This document shows positions 1 through 13,341 of a DNA stretch of 64,000 nt, piece after piece. The DNA is from Eucalyptus grandis (lineage: Eukaryota > Streptophyta > Magnoliopsida > Myrtales > Myrtaceae). Position 1 is the stretch's first letter. Each line of letters begins with the position of its first letter. The notes below the pieces were generated by a model. It was not told where the DNA came from. It did no database searches and was given only the letters and a program-made list of their open reading frames with translations. The position numbers and the translations under genes were made by a program. Where the stretch lies: positions 2,542,001 through 2,606,000 of the forward strand of contig NC_052613.1 in assembly GCF_016545825.1 (NCBI RefSeq), written 5' to 3'.

Positions 1-376
1 CGTGAGGGAGGAAAGCAGCGTTTGACACGGCGAGAATGATGGGGTTCCGAGACCTTTCGAGTCCGACGATATTTTTGACTGAAGGGCGGTCCAGACGAAA
101 GAGAGAGATCAGCAAAGACTGACCGGGACGAGGGCGACCGGCGTGGCCTTTACTGTTTTGTTTTTTAGCGATTATTCTACGGCATTAAGTTCAAGGAAAG
201 TACCATGAATCCTGTATTTGCACGGTCGTCGCTGGGTTGGCGGATAGAGGTCAGTCGTATGGGAAGATTCTCTCTCTTTATCTTTTTAATAAATTATTTC
301 ACGAAATTTTGGATTTTAAAAAGTCCAACTCGCTCAGTGGGTAAACTTCACGCACCAAAAAGGAAAAAGTTAATAA

Positions 377-1173
377 GGGCGCGTTTGAACGATTACGTTA
401 GGGGCTGATTCGACTAGAAATGATTATTTTTATTAACAAGGAACCGATTCGAGTAAAAAAGCGCGTTTGGTAACTTGTTTAAAATTTTGATTCGGATTAG
501 AATTGCGTTTGGTACTTGTATTAATTGATTATGTTCCAAATTAATTTCTTTTGATTTTTAAATAAATTTTAAATAATTTCTTTTGATTTTTAAATAAATT
601 TTAAATAATTTCTTTACTTTTTACTTTTTTTCCCTTTTTTCTATTCTTCTTCTTCTTCTTCATTTGGCCGGTCGCCGGACCGGCGATCGCCGAGCGAGGG
701 GCGGCGACGCTCACCGGAGCGTCGCCGACCCCTGGCGAGGTCGGCCTTCGTCGGCCGAGCCTCGCCGCGGCCGAGCGAGGCTCGCCCAGCCCGCCGGTGG
801 CAGCCGGCCTCGCCGGGCCGGGCGAGGCCGGCCTGCCACCGGCGAGCTCGCCGGACCTCGCCCCGGCTCCGGCGAGCCTCCGCGACCTCGCCGGACCGGC
901 GATCGGCGGCGAACCGGCGACTGGCTGGCGGCGGCGGGCGGTGGCGGGTGGTGGCGGACGGCGGCGGGCGATGGCGGATGGCAACAAAGGGTTTTACATT
1001 TTGATTCTTTTCGATTCTCGGACGTAGAATCAAATTTTTTTGATTCTCAAATCTTGTCCAAAATCGTTCCAGGAACAAAAAAATTTACCAAACGCGATTC
1101 TCGTCCTAAAGCGATTCTCGGGGAACAAAAATCGAGAACCGGCACTTTGTTTGGCACGTTGCCAAACAGGCCC
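377..1173. mobile_element. Tourist/PIF-Harbinger-like MITE with a GC-rich core
   Basis: A 797-base insertion is flanked by TAA on both sides (374-376 and 1174-1176). The ends form imperfect inverted repeats: GGGCGCGTTTG on the left and GGGCCTGTTTGG on the complement of the right. The same place in the copy A flank (about 18750-18765) reads straight through without it, so an empty site is visible. AT-rich arms surround a very GC-rich centre (about 664-990) built of GCCGG/CGGCGA-like motifs. The long frames in that centre are by-products of base composition. It has no transposase, so it is non-autonomous. Confidence 0.8.
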
Positions 1174-4100
1174 TAAACTTCCAATCCAAACTAAAATTGA
1201 TATAAAACCAAAAGTTATTATATTTCAAGGTAAAAGCAATAAAATTTACCAATAGAGTGAAATGCACGAAAATTGGTAAAACAAAAAGAATGCAATTAAA
1301 GTCATGACCACGGGAAAAATGTTAGCCAATTATCAAGGAGAAAATGAATTGCTATGCCTCGAATTTTTGCCATAATATAGATAATTGGGTGACGGAGAAA
1401 AAAAGTAACCAAAAGCATTTCCCCTAGGAAAAACCCATGAATTTGAAATCTTGAAGGTGCAAACTCTAGAAACTTGAAGGTAAACAAATTCAAAAGGAAA
1501 ATGACAAGAAAAAAATTATTAAAAAGGGGATTACATTGAAAAATGTCGATTTGACCATTTATTAAGCAATCGAATAACAAAATTCTATAATTTTTAAATT
1601 TCATATGTTGTGTGCAATTAGATAGTATTTTTATAATATTACAAATAAATTGAGGTTCGCGAAACCCAAGGACTGAAAAAAAAGGTTTGCCTATCACTGT
1701 CCAAAAAAGGTTGCAATTGAAGTCGTGACATGGAAAACTGGATGTCAAGACCAAGTATTTCTTCTATGAAGAATAAAATGAATTACTTTGGTCCCATACT
1801 TAGGTTTAAATTCTCCACACTTGAATTTTTGCCATGAGATAGATGGTTAGGCGACAGAAGAAAAAGTAATCAAAAGCATTTTCCTAGTAGGAAAAACCGA
1901 TGAATAAGAAATCTCGATGGCAAAAGCTCTAGAAATTCAAGGGTAAACTAATTCAAAAGGAAAATGAAAGAAAAAGGAAAAAATAGTTGGATTATGTCAA
2001 AAAGTGTTGTTTAACCATTTATTAAGCAATCAAATCATGAAATTTATTGTGTTGCTAGCGATTAAAGTGGGGGCCTCGGTGGTGGGTTGTTGGGCTAGTG
2101 TCCTTCAAGGTATAGTCGTTGTAGGTCCTCCACCGCGGAGGCCCGTGAAACCCCACAAAGGCATGCTCCGACGGATCCTCGGTTATCAAAAAAAAAAATC
2201 ATGAAAATCTATAATTTTCAACGCACGTTGTCTCGATTGTAATTAAATAATATTTGTATAATTATACAAATGTAACGAGGTTCACTGATTTCATTGTCAC
2301 CGACACCTTTTTTTTGACTCTTACCAGTATGCAATCACGGACAAAATCAATATGAAACCTCCAATTAGGAAAAAAAGGAGAAAAAAAAAAGGAGAAAAAG
2401 GGTTTGCGTCTACTTTGACTTTGCTTGCCGATTAAGAGAAGACTCAAACGGTCAACTTTTCCCATTCCAAAGTGCAACTCATCAAAAGAAAACTGAGTAT
2501 GACCAAAAAATAAAAAAAAAAAAAAAAACAAAGAAAGGTTTGCTGGTGACATGACAGCATCAGTCCACATCCTTCTCTCTTGAACTTAGCCAAAATATAG
2601 TTACCATTCACCACAACTTTAACCTTCATAGCAAAAGGAGCTTAAACCCTTCATTCCTAAACTCAAGCTCGTTGCATAACACTTTTGAATTTTTTAATTC
2701 TTGTATGACATTACTAACTTTGATCAGGTGATATATTAAATTTTTTTCTAAGTGAGTGACTAGTTTTGGATTCCTAACTTTTATTCAAATTAGTTACTGG
2801 GCTAATACCAAAAAGACTAATGGTACCTTTATCCTTAATTAAGTTTTGTGTCTCGAGAAAATCATAACGGTTCATCTCTAATTAGTTTTTGTGTCATAAA
2901 AAATATCAATCCATCTTTCTGTCGTTAGCTCTGGTTCAATATTCAAGATAATTATGAACATGGAAACACACTTGGCAAACAATTTGGATGATCGATGTAT
3001 GACTTGATTCCTTGTGAAAATTCACGATAGATGGGTCTCCTAAACGGCATTATTTTTGGGAAGCCAGATCTGAAAAAATAAACTGAGATTGAAAAATTTG
3101 CTAAAACTTACTAATTTGTCCTAGGAGCTTCCTCACCTTTCAAAAAGTGGGGAAATGATTACAAGAGTTGATAAATTGGGAAAAAAGAAGAAGCTAGTAA
3201 GTAATTTAAATGAGAAGAAACCTAAAATAAGTTAATAATTATAATCAGAGAAAAGTTGGTAAATCATCAAAAGAAAGTCAAACTCATATGGTAGTTAGTA
3301 AATTTAAGCCGGTAGTAAGGATGATAAGTATAAGTTAGTGAGAAAACTTGATAACTTGTAAATAGTAAAAAAAGATCTAATAATTTCATAATGAATAAGT
3401 TATTGAAAAATCAGGTGATTAGTAACTTATCTAATCAATAGTTTTTTTAACAATGACGAGATATTTCAAATTTCTACCAACACAATTTTTTTTTTTAATG
3501 AAACAGTAGGTAGATAAAGGAAAGTCAGTGCATTTTCTTTTTTCCACAGACAAGGTAGCGTCATCCTTGTGTAAGAATACGCCTGCAGAAAATACTTGCC
3601 GACCATCTCTCTCTCTCTCTGAAAACTGAACCATGAATGCGAAACCTTGAAAGAAGAATCAATGACGAGATGCATGTGAGATATCTGAATGCAAGTGACA
3701 CATCTGAATGCGAAATCTCTAATATGAACGCAGTATTATCCATTAGCAACATGTGAGCCATGTGTTACAAAAAACAAGCGATCGAATAATAAACTAAACG
3801 AAATGAAGAAAATAGATCAAGCATTAGACTTATGTGGTTCGGTTGTAGTGACCTAGGTTTACGAGGCGAGTAGCAATAAATTTTGCTATAAATAAAGTGA
3901 TACAATAGATATTACAATCACATTTGAGTCATTCAAATACTCTTAAGTGTTTTCCAAGCCCTAATTATACCTAATATCTCACGTAGTGTTTTGTCCCAAA
4001 ATTTCTTGAGAAATAACCTCTCAATTTCACGGAAAAATTAAAGAAATCTTCAACTCACAAAATTTAATTGGCTTGAACACTAGATTTTCTTGGATGTAAT

Positions 4101-4761
4101 TTTATGAATAAGAACAACAGCACTCGCTGTACGGCGCTTCAAGAACGTGCGCACTCTCATCAACAACGACTCTCCGCTGCAAGAAGGCTCCCACAGAAGG
4201 CTCCCAACGCGCGTAGCCAATTTCTTGTAAGATTTGATTCCCTTTCTATTCTTTCTTTGGCCCACGTTGATCGAGTGCAAGTCCAACACCAAGTCCATGT
4301 TAGACATTTCAGTTTGAGAACAGACTCCAATTCTTATACGGAATGTGCTTTAACAAATTTGCGCCCATTCAAAGCCGACTTATCCATTATCAATCGTTGC
4401 TTCAACGCCAAATATTTCGCTAGTTTTCATCATTTTTATTCGGATTAGATTTCATACGATGAGCTCAATCTCAAGACATATTTTAATACCATGCACTGCA
4501 CAATAAGCAATCCAAGTGAAGTCCTCTCCTCTCTAAGCTTGCCCCCATCCTAGTAATAGCTCAAAATTCTTGCATGTCTTCGGTCGAGTCAAGATGAACG
4601 ATAAACCTTAGTTCACAGCCATCGATCAACTATGCTCCCTCAACACACATGCATTCATCTCATATTGCAAGGCAACCGATGTTTTGGCACATAGTAATGG
4701 AACCGCAATCATGATTTAAGTGGAGAGTTGCTTCATCCAATGGCCTTTCCAACCCTTTTTA

Positions 4762-5560
4762 GGGTGCATTTGGTGCAGCATTCCCAAGGAGCTTTCGGCC
4801 TCCAAAGTTCCTTAGAGAAATGCTAGTTTCTTCGGAAAAATGTTAGACTGTTTGGTAACCATTTTGAAATAGTTTTCAAGTGAAAGTCAACTTGGGAAGA
4901 TTGAAAGCCTAATGCTAATAGAGATTAGCATTGGGCTTGAAACTTTTTTTTTTTTTTCCAAAACTACCTTCACCAATTTTTCAAATATTTGATTTTGTCC
5001 CTCTTTTTTTTTTTTTAAAATTAAAAAGGGACCAAACCATTTGTCGATCCAGCAAAGGGCTACGGCTGTTGGCGAGCTAGATTTGGTTTGGCGGCCATCG
5101 GTCAAGGTCTCTCGAGGTCGATTGATTGAGGTAGCGTGCAGCCTAGGTGACTGTCGCTTGAGCCACTCAACCTTCGTTGAGGGTTGCCTGAGGTTGAGCG
5201 ACCTCTGGCGGCCGTCGCCAACGTCGCGTGACCCTCGCCAGAGGTCATTTGACCTTGGTTGTACCTTGATCGATCGGCAAAGGGTTTGGTTTTCTTTTTG
5301 GTGCTACATTATTGTCAAAATTTATATTTAAAAAGTTGCATACATTTTTTTTTTCAATTTTAAACAATAAGAATTAAAAATACTAACATTAATCACCCAA
5401 AGGGCTTTTCATATATATAATCTACTAAACAACATTTCTCTCAAAATTGCTTCTCAAAGCTTAATTTACCAAATGGCTCTTGAATTTGCCCAAAGCTCTT
5501 TAGGCTAAACTATTTTGCATTTCCCTAATGAGATTTCAAAATCTTGAACCAAATGCACTC
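4762..5560. mobile_element. Tourist-like MITE
   Basis: A 799-base insertion is flanked by TTA (4759-4761 and 5561-5563). The inverted ends are GGGTGCATTTGGT on the left and GAGTGCATTTGGT on the complement of the right. The paralogous flank of copy C (near 58155) lacks it. The centre (about 5080-5280) is GC-richer, as in the MITE at 377-1173. The frames inside look non-coding. Confidence 0.75.
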
Positions 5561-5630
5561 TTAATCTTATATTGGCACATATTTGGTAGGAACACCATGT
5601 TGACATTAAGCTCATGACCTAACTAGTCAA

Positions 5631-5674
5631 GTATGTATGTATGTATGTATGTATGTATGTATGTATGTATGTAT
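5631..5674. repeat. (GTAT)11 microsatellite
   Basis: Eleven perfect tandem GTAT units. The corresponding place in the copy C flank (near 58230) has no such array, so the expansion is specific to this unit. Confidence 0.95.
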
Positions 5675-6599
5675 CGAGCGCAATAAGCTATAGGAGTGAT
5701 TATTTCACTTTGGAAGGAAAAGAGCATCTCCAATAGGTGAAGAACCCGTTTTCAAATGGCTTTTCGACAACGTTGGAGTAAATAATAAGATGTCATTAGT
5801 CTCATCTCATAACTTCAATTCAAGTTATACCTACATCATGCGTTTACTTCACTAACCCGTTGTTATCATCATATGTTATATGTCCACTCAATAATCTCAA
5901 GGCCCTAATACTATGGCATATGCCATATGGAATGGCCATAAGGGGATGAATTGCCCTTACCTCTCCCGAGGAGAAGCTGTTGATCCCAAAATCAAACTAA
6001 GAAAGAACACGAAGATTTGAAGTAGAAGGCTTTAGAGCGGGGGTCCAAAAAAGCTGGTAAAGACTTCGCACCATATGGGCTTAAGTATGAGTGGACCCAG
6101 CCCGTTTATGTTTTCAGTTTTTTATTTTTTATTTTTTTTAAAGAGACTTTCACTTTGTTAAAACCAAAACCAAATACAAGAGTAAGGGGCATCAAAACAC
6201 GTTACATCTCGATGCCTTTATAATCTAGTCTTTATAATCTAGTCTGTAGGTCTATTTGATTTTCGAGTGCAATGGGCCAATTCAAGATTTGCAAAAAGGG
6301 CCAGGAGGTCTTAACATTCTATGATAAGTGGCTCAATGTCCTAAGAGCAGAGAGAAGAACCTTATGAGTAGTTTATCAAAGTACAATTTTTGGATTCATG
6401 TACTAACTTCAGTTTGGAATGACCTGTAAAGTGATGGAGTGCATAGAGGCAAGCTAGGGTTTCGGGTTGAAGAGCCCGTTGCTAGGGTTGTGTTTTTGGT
6501 CAGATCCTCTAGTTTATGAATTTAATTTCGGTTGCAAATGGGAATGAAGCTGGCTCAAGCTATTTTTTTGAGACTAACTCAGGCTTGGTGGGATGATTA

Positions 6600-8773
6600 T
6601 GCGAGATTCACTTGTTTAAATTTGATTGGTCGATCTCGCTGATACTAAACTAAAATGGGTGAGCTTAATTGAGCTTTTGTTATTACATTATTTTTGAAAA
6701 AATATTTGTTACAAATAAACTTGTGACATTTGGATTTTTCGTTTGACAAAATAGCAAGCTCCGAATGTTTGATGGTACATGCTATGTTAGCAAGCTTGCC
6801 ATCGGACTAAGCCATTCGCATCCTCACCGCGACATCACTAAATCGCCGCTGTTACCTCGTAGTCAATAAACTGATTCGATCCAATATCTCAATAACCTCA
6901 GGAAAATTTGAAGGCGTTGGCCTTTAAAGAAATAACTATAAAAAAATTACCAAAAGTGTTGAATTTTCCTCCATCACATGTGAAGATTCTCGAATCTTCT
7001 CCATGATGCTCCACGATCCAGCTGGCATGAATTGAGGCAGGAGGGTCAACAAATGCTGCCCAAATTAAAGACTATTGTGGCGGTGGAGGAATGAAAAATA
7101 TAAGAGAGAAAGAAGGACGCCGCTACAGCTGTCTTTCTTGATTGCTCACCTCCATCGCGCCCACTTTCCGTCCTTCACTTCATCATCCGTTGCAACCAGC
7201 GAAGTGCAGGAGTCGGCAGCGAAGGGACCCTTCCTCAACGCAAGAAGATTGGTCATTTTTCTCTCAATTCAACACTTGCGTCGTCTCCGCCAGCTCGCCT
7301 TCATCCTGTCGAGTTGTGACCTCATTCACGAGGACCGAGACAAATGGATATACTCCGTTCTATCTCATATTGATAGTTTGTCGTGCGATGAGAATAGTTT
7401 TCTTGAAATCCAAGAACGTTATTTAAATTTTCGTTTAATCGGAAGTTTCGACTACGTTACCTAGTTATGTTGTTGAGCTCAAAGTAGTCGAGCTCGTAAT
7501 TAGGTCATAGAGGTATGGATAGTCGATATTTGGCACTGCAAAGGCTGAATTGGTAGAAACTTTGAAGGAAAAGTCGTGATTGGACTGAGGGCATGTTCGG
7601 TTTTAGCCCGACCTTGAAGTTTGCTAATTTTGTACCGACTTATATGGTGCAAATTTCATGAGGCATTTTCACAAAATCATCCCTTAGGCTGTTCTACGAT
7701 ATATTTTAATTTCAAAATTTTTGGATTTTGTGTGACAATCTGCTTTTGGGTTCGCTGGATTGACCTCTTTCTATTTTTCATTTTCTACCAATTTCTTGGT
7801 CCATATTTCTAAAATGTTCCTTCATGAAAGTTGTAGAGTGTATTTTAGGCTACCACATATTAATTTTTCATAATTTTTCGGTCTCATTTTGCTAGGAAAA
7901 TATTTATTTTCCTACTCAATTTCGTTTTGGAAATTTTGACTGTTTTGGGCCTGGTTTGCAAAAATTATTTAAAACTGTATGAGCTGAATTTGACCTCGAG
8001 TCCCCATGAAAAATGTTCCTCTAGGTCTTGGCTACCTCATATTAAAGTTTCATAACTTTTGAAAACCGTTTACCTAGACAATAACTATCATTTCTAAAGG
8101 CACGAGGGACACCTTATAAGGGTAGTTTAGGCTTATGATGTAAGACCTTCCTTACAGTTCATTTAATATCTATACAGATGAGAACGACTGATGATTAATT
8201 AGATGCTTGCCTGAATCCCTAAACGGTAGTGACGTTAACGTATTTTTAATTGAATTTTTGGAATTGTTGTATCATGGTGTGAATGTGTGATTGAAAATGC
8301 CGTCATTCCTTAGAACGACAATGCCCCGAGTTGTAGTAGGGATACTTGGAGGGGTAATAGGGTTCCTCAGATGCTTGGGGTGTAACACAATCCCCCAAAA
8401 TGCTTCGTAATGCCGGATGGGTGTGAGATGTTTGGGGGTAACAGGATTCACTAGATGATGATGGTGGCATGAAATTATATTGATTATGACTTTGATATTT
8501 CTGAATTGAACTACTGGTTATCTATTGGAAAATTTATTACATGTATTGATCAATTATGTATTTTGAAAAGGTTCTCAGGTAAGTTGTTGTGCATGCGATG
8601 TACTGAACTTTCTATTGAGGCTTTCTTTGTCGGTATGATGATCGATTTGAGTAGTATAGATCGATGGACCTTATACTTGTCGGGTTGTGACTCACTGGTT
8701 GTTGACTTTGTCTTTTCAGACCAATAGAATGTTGATTCCACCTACCTCCTTGATGGTCTATTATAGGCTAAGT
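6600..8773. other. Intergenic stretch, no gene recognised
   Basis: An open frame of 129 codons (7075-7464, +) lies in a moderately GC-rich patch. It has no recognisable domain, and an overlapping frame is equally open, so it is not called a gene. The part from about 7560 to 8490 has the look of degraded repeat DNA, but no ends or target duplication could be found. Confidence 0.4.
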
Positions 8774-9505
8774 AGCACCAACACCGACACATGACACGCG
8801 ACACAATACGACACGACATGCCGACACGTTGTTTATCAAAAACAGAGAATTCCGACACGTTTGGACACGTTGCATATTAAATATATATTTTTATATATAC
8901 ATAAATTATCATTTTTATGATTATTTCAATCAAATTAATTTGAATCAAATTCATAAATAAATAAATCATTAAAAAGGCCTAGAATGAATTTATACTGAAA
9001 ACATTAATCCGCCATTTATTAATATCATTAATTGTTTCAATTTGACAAATTCAACTTTATTTAAATAATTCATAAAACTTGGAAAAAAAAACAAACAATC
9101 CATTTGGACTCTCATGTTAGATATGTTGGAAGAAGAGAAAAAAAAACTTAAGAGATGAATTGTGTATCATGGGAAGTGGGAGTCAGAAGAGAAGAGAAGA
9201 CTAGAATTTTCTTCTTTCTCAATTTATTATTTTTATTATTATGTTTTATTTTTTCACATATATATATTTTGATATTTCATTTATTGAATTTCTAAAATTG
9301 ACCTCGATATTGGAATCACGTGTGGGAAACTCGTATGTCAGAATTCCTACTCGAGTGTCGGAGAGTGTCAGAAAAGTTGATTAGGTGTCGGATTTTCTGA
9401 CATGTGTTGATCGAGTGTCGGAGAGTGTTCGAGAGTGTTGGAGAGTGTCGGACACGTGTTGAAGTGTCCGACATGACACAAAAATTCTTTGAGAGTGTTG
9501 GTACT
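8774..9505. mobile_element. MITE-like element with CACCAACAC / GTGTTGGT ends
   Basis: The left end reads AGCACCAACACCGACAC and the right end is its near complement (GTGTTGGTACT). Both subterminal regions are packed with short GACAC/GTGTC motifs (8776-8835 and 9345-9480) around an AT-rich centre. No clear target duplication was found, so the superfamily cannot be assigned. It has no coding capacity. The CRK flank copies offer no empty site here. Confidence 0.5.
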
Positions 9506-10294
9506 TCATAGATTACAGGGTGCTAGTAGGCTTCACATGGGAAGCGAGATTTTTGTAGCTGGGAAGATTTTGATGGTGTTAGGGGCTAAGGTTAGGCGAC
9601 ATGTGTACAGCTAGGTGGGGATAAGTGATGGACGTATAGTCTACTATAGTTAGTAATACTGACCTTTTGAATTCCCCAGAGCATCCCACTTATTGTCTAA
9701 TGTACATATATAAATAAATAAGAAATGAAATTGTATGTTTGCAGAAAATCAAGTGTACTCGAGGATTTTCTTTAGTAGCTTATGCTTTCGCATGCTTAAG
9801 AAAAGTAAAACGAGAAAGATAATGGCACTAATAGTTCTACGGCAGCTATGACGTACTAGGGTCATCAAAAAACTTCACTTGACTATTTTGGGAAATTTTC
9901 CAGAGACACCTAGATTGTACATATTTTTCAAAAGACCCTTAAAAAGTGAGACTTTTCTAAAAAAAGAAAAGAAAAGAACATCCCTCAAAGTGTACCGCCA
10001 TATTCTAAACGACCCACGCCTCATCGCCGGTTGTAAAAAGCAACTTTCGACGACCTTGGTGACAGTCACATGCGTATTTCTTACAATTGGGCAAGGGCAT
10101 TTTGGTCCCAAAAAATCATCTCCCTTTTAAGCCATGCAAAAGCTGAGAAAGATACTGGGGGAAGAAGAGAGAGCTTGGGTTTGAAAAAATATTTACGGCA
10201 AATTCCAATCGAGAGCGGAGGTCAGGAATTGCAGATGTGAACAGTAATACGATCATTCCACCGCATGGGCACTCACTGTCGATTCCATTGGAAC
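9506..10294. other. Intergenic stretch, nothing recognised
   Basis: No domain, RNA gene or bounded repeat was recognised. Complementary 78- to 83-codon frames near 9875-10130 overlap on opposite strands and have no family resemblance. Confidence 0.4.
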
Positions 10295-11395
10295 CTAGCT
10301 CCAGAACTTGCTCTAAGCTTAAATTGCTTTAACGTTTAGTTGCTCCAACCGGATTAACGATCTTTCTTGCGCCAATTTTGGTAGGCTTCAAGATCACGAT
10401 GATGTTGAGGCGAGCCACCTCCTTCAAGATCACAACGATCTATGTTTTCCATCACCTCTTGCTCATCAAGTAGATATTAAATCTTCTAGAGCAAGATGTT
10501 ACTGTTTTCGTCGTTCAGTTTCTCACCCTTGTTCAAATCATCAAAAAAATTTCTTGCAGCCATTTTCAACTACATTCACGAAATGCGCATGAGATACTAA
10601 TAATTAGCACTTATCACTATTTTGCAGCATTAATCTAAATTACATAATAAGAATTTTATGCAAGTCACAAGATCAAAAATTTGCTATGCTCTTAATCATC
10701 TCTTGCACTCAAGTACTCAATCGTTATATGTAATTTAATATGCATAAAAGTAAATTGTAGGAGGAAACTAATGAGTCTCAACTTAACTAAAAACACACTC
10801 CCACTAAACTATCGCATACACTTTCTTGATTGATTTTAAGCATGAAATCAATAACATATATAAACACAAAGTATTATATGCTACTTACGATACTCTAAAT
10901 TAGTGATTCTAACATTCACAACAAATAGAGTCCATTACTCGCTTTGATACCAATATTGAAGAATGGGCAGCGGAAATGTAATACAATTATTTAACTACAT
11001 ATCTCTTGCAGTCTCAACAACAATTCTTCTAGAACGGCGAGACTATTTTACGTAGCTAGTCAAATCCACAATCTTTATGTAATAATTCTTCGAATCCGTA
11101 TACAACTAATCGGCAAACTCACACTACTCGAGCAACAGTTGGGTTCCACAGCACAAAAGCTCTCGGGATCAATATAGAAGAGAGAATTCTGACGGCTACT
11201 AATTATTCTTCAGTGTTTCATATGTCCTATGTTATTTGCTTGCGAGAAGCCCTGCCTATTCATAGAACGTGAGAGAAGACTCTTAGACTCTCTATAATTA
11301 TCCATCACTCCATTGTTTTATCACATGATGGTGGAAGAATTATTACTTGTAACTCTCCATAATTAGAGGAGTTATTCTTCTGTAACCTTCACAAC
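10295..11395 (-). mobile_element. Ty1/copia-type fragment: LTR, primer site and gag start
   Basis: On the minus strand a putative LTR (11395 to 10957, starting TGTTGT and ending CTTCA) is followed four bases later by TGGTATCAAAGC (10952-10941). That is the usual copia primer-binding site, complementary to the initiator tRNA-Met. Downstream, an ATG at 10563 opens a gag-like peptide beginning MAARNFFDDLNKGEKL. A stop follows soon after, where related copies have a tryptophan-like position before KIQYLLDEQE. No reverse transcriptase or second LTR is present, so this is a 5' remnant. A related fragment lies at 62520-63426. Confidence 0.75.
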
Positions 11396-12126
11396 ACTAA
11401 CGGGCGTCTTTAATGGTTATTCACTAACACCTTGCTGGAATTCCAGCAAGGTGTAAAACGTGGCGCTTGTAGTTCTTACCTTAGATCCAAAGAGAGAGAT
11501 GTGCGATGGAAGTGGATAAACTGAGGTGTGATATCCACGGTGCATGTAAATGAAAGAAGTACTTTTGACCGCTCGCACAAATTTGGAGCGTGTGCTGTAA
11601 ACTACCCTGTTGGAAGAGTTGCTCCCATATTAGTTGATACTCTTTTCTAATGAGAGGCCATCGTCAATAGTCGAGTATGGCAAGCTGGTCGCCATGTTAC
11701 AGAATACCATGTTAAATAATACTAGTGGCGGCTGAAAATCCTTAATGCTTAAGTGGAATGACTCACAAATTCTAAGATTTGAGAAACTAGGAAACGATTC
11801 AACTGTGTCCGGTAATAAAGTCTCATGGGACATTGAAGTAGACCTCCTTAAAGATCTGCTTTCTATAGTGCGGAAGAATTATTGCCGAGATTGAGTTTAT
11901 TTTTTCTTATTTTGCATTTTCTTTCCCTAGAAAAGAAAAAAAAAAAATTGGCTGGCTCTTTTGATCGATCTTGAGAAGAACCAACCAATTTAGCTCCCAT
12001 CTCCAATCTGTCGGGATCAAGAGCCGCCTTTTCGACTCAATCTGAAACATATCACCTCTAGAAAAAAGATAGGTTTGACACCCCTGGATCTAACATCGCC
12101 ATGCCTCAAAAGATGGTAACTAGTTC
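11396..12126. other. Intergenic stretch, nothing recognised
   Basis: A 67-codon minus-strand frame (11630-11833) has no recognisable motif and no supporting neighbour. No bounded repeat was found. Confidence 0.35.
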
Positions 12127-13341
12127 TTGGGCCGAGTCAAGTCGGGTCGGGGGAGCAGCCGGCCATCCCACATCGAGAAAGGAGAACAGAAAAAAGCGCC
12201 CGGAATAATGGAGAGAAGGAGAAAGAGACAAAAGAAAAGGGTGAGGTCGTTGACCGAGCTTGTCCCCATGCAGTTCCCGGGCTATCCGACCAAACATGAC
12301 CCTTCCGAATGTTTATGCTCTCTCGCTCGCTCGCTCGCTCTGTGTCGACCCTTCTTTTTTCTCATAGTCCTCTCTGCTCATAAATCAAGAGACGCCCAAG
12401 AAGAGAAGAGGATGAATTCTTCATCTTCTCCGCAAGACTAGGGCTTTCATCATGGAATCAGCACGTCAGAATACCTCGGGAACCGATCGATCAACTTCAG
12501 TCAACTGTGGTCAACTCTAGTAAATGGTCAACGGTCAACTGATGACATGACAGCGATGTGGCATTGGCGTTAGGATGTCAGGATGACGCAATGATGACAT
12601 TAGCAATACATGGCCGACTTCAGTCTCGTGGGCGCGTGCGATCTTGGGGTGCGTGTGGGCGCATGTTTATGGTGTTGTATTGTCAATATAACCAGCTGAA
12701 TAAGTCTGAAATAGACTTACAATATACGGCTATGATGGTTCCAAGACGATGTAGTGTGGCGGCCTGGTTGGTCACGACACAAGCAGAGCAAGTTGCGGAG
12801 AAACAAGTGCAGAGAAACAAGAGCGACGTGGCCTATTCGACTGGCCTCGTGACACCTTCGTGGAGCAAACGCGGCCTATTTGGCTGGCATTGAAAAATAA
12901 AAATCCTCTTTATTGAAAAAATAAAAATCCTCAAAAAAGAGGTTCGGATATCAAGTTAAAAATAGAGAAAGAAAGAAGTTATGTATAGTTGGATGATTTG
13001 TGATGAGGAATACAAGAGCTAGACTTTACATGGAGACTATTTATAATAATGAAATATTATACAATCAATTACAATTAATCATAAAAATATTCAAAATATT
13101 AAAAATATTGAGAATATTATAGATATCCGAGATATGATAAGGATATTCAGAAAATTAAAAATATCAAGAATATCCAGAATATCGTAAAGATAATCTTAAT
13201 AGATCTAACGGCTTGGATCCATAGAAGCAATCGCAAAATGGTGAGAGAGCGTTGCTGAAGAGGCTAGACTCAAACACCCTCATGGTGGCTGGCAAGTCCT
13301 AGCGCCACCAGCTCCCTCACCTAAACATTCGCGAGTACCAG
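12127..13341 (+). pseudogene. Promoter and first-exon fragment of succinyl-CoA ligase beta subunit (broken copy)
   Basis: The leader at about 12370-12451 and the exon at 13238-13341 match a second copy at 27940-28143. The encoded N-terminus resembles the plant mitochondrial succinyl-CoA ligase (ADP-forming) beta subunit, a TCA-cycle enzyme (targeting segment, then RRLNIHEYQ-like). A donor-like CAG/GTTCCT follows. The reading frame is lost: two extra bases after the third codon lead to a stop, and a further TAG lies near 13300. Leader and exon are separated by an unrelated insertion (about 12452-13218). No later exon follows. The family assignment is from remembered family features and is moderate. 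Confidence 0.55.
12452..13218. mobile_element. Insertion splitting the ligase-like leader from its exon
   Basis: The other copy (near 28010-28040) reads from leader to ATG with only about 15 intervening bases. Here about 767 bases intervene, with an AT-rich right half of short ATATCC/AATATT-like repeats. No target duplication or defined ends were found. It may be an LTR or other repeat remnant. Confidence 0.45.

Larger units (their letters stand above)
1..6600. repeat. Upstream flank of a CRK copy lying left of the window
   Basis: This stretch is collinear with the upstream flanks of CRK copies A (18281-20388), B (from 23689) and C (50844-59060). The segment around 21-60 matches 24043-24080, which lies 355 bases upstream of the copy B start position. 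Further matches are the block near 1260-2650, the block near 4480-4700 (against 26660-26800 and 57885-58000) and the block near 5880-6500 (against 27050-27650 and 58380-59000). It is interrupted by two MITEs. No credible coding region was seen. The short frames inside it are not shared between the copies. Confidence 0.75.

Noticed and set aside
601..1078. Several long GC-rich open frames on both strands near 601-1176
   Set aside because: They overlap in many frames inside a MITE core of very high GC content and contain only Arg/Ala/Pro/Gly-rich sequence.
1302..1754. A 150-codon minus-strand frame
   Set aside because: It lies in the repeated CRK flank; the paralogous flanks do not keep the frame open, so it is not coding.
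7075..7464. A 129-codon plus-strand frame
   Set aside because: No family resemblance, no splice or promoter support, and an overlapping 94-codon frame is equally open.
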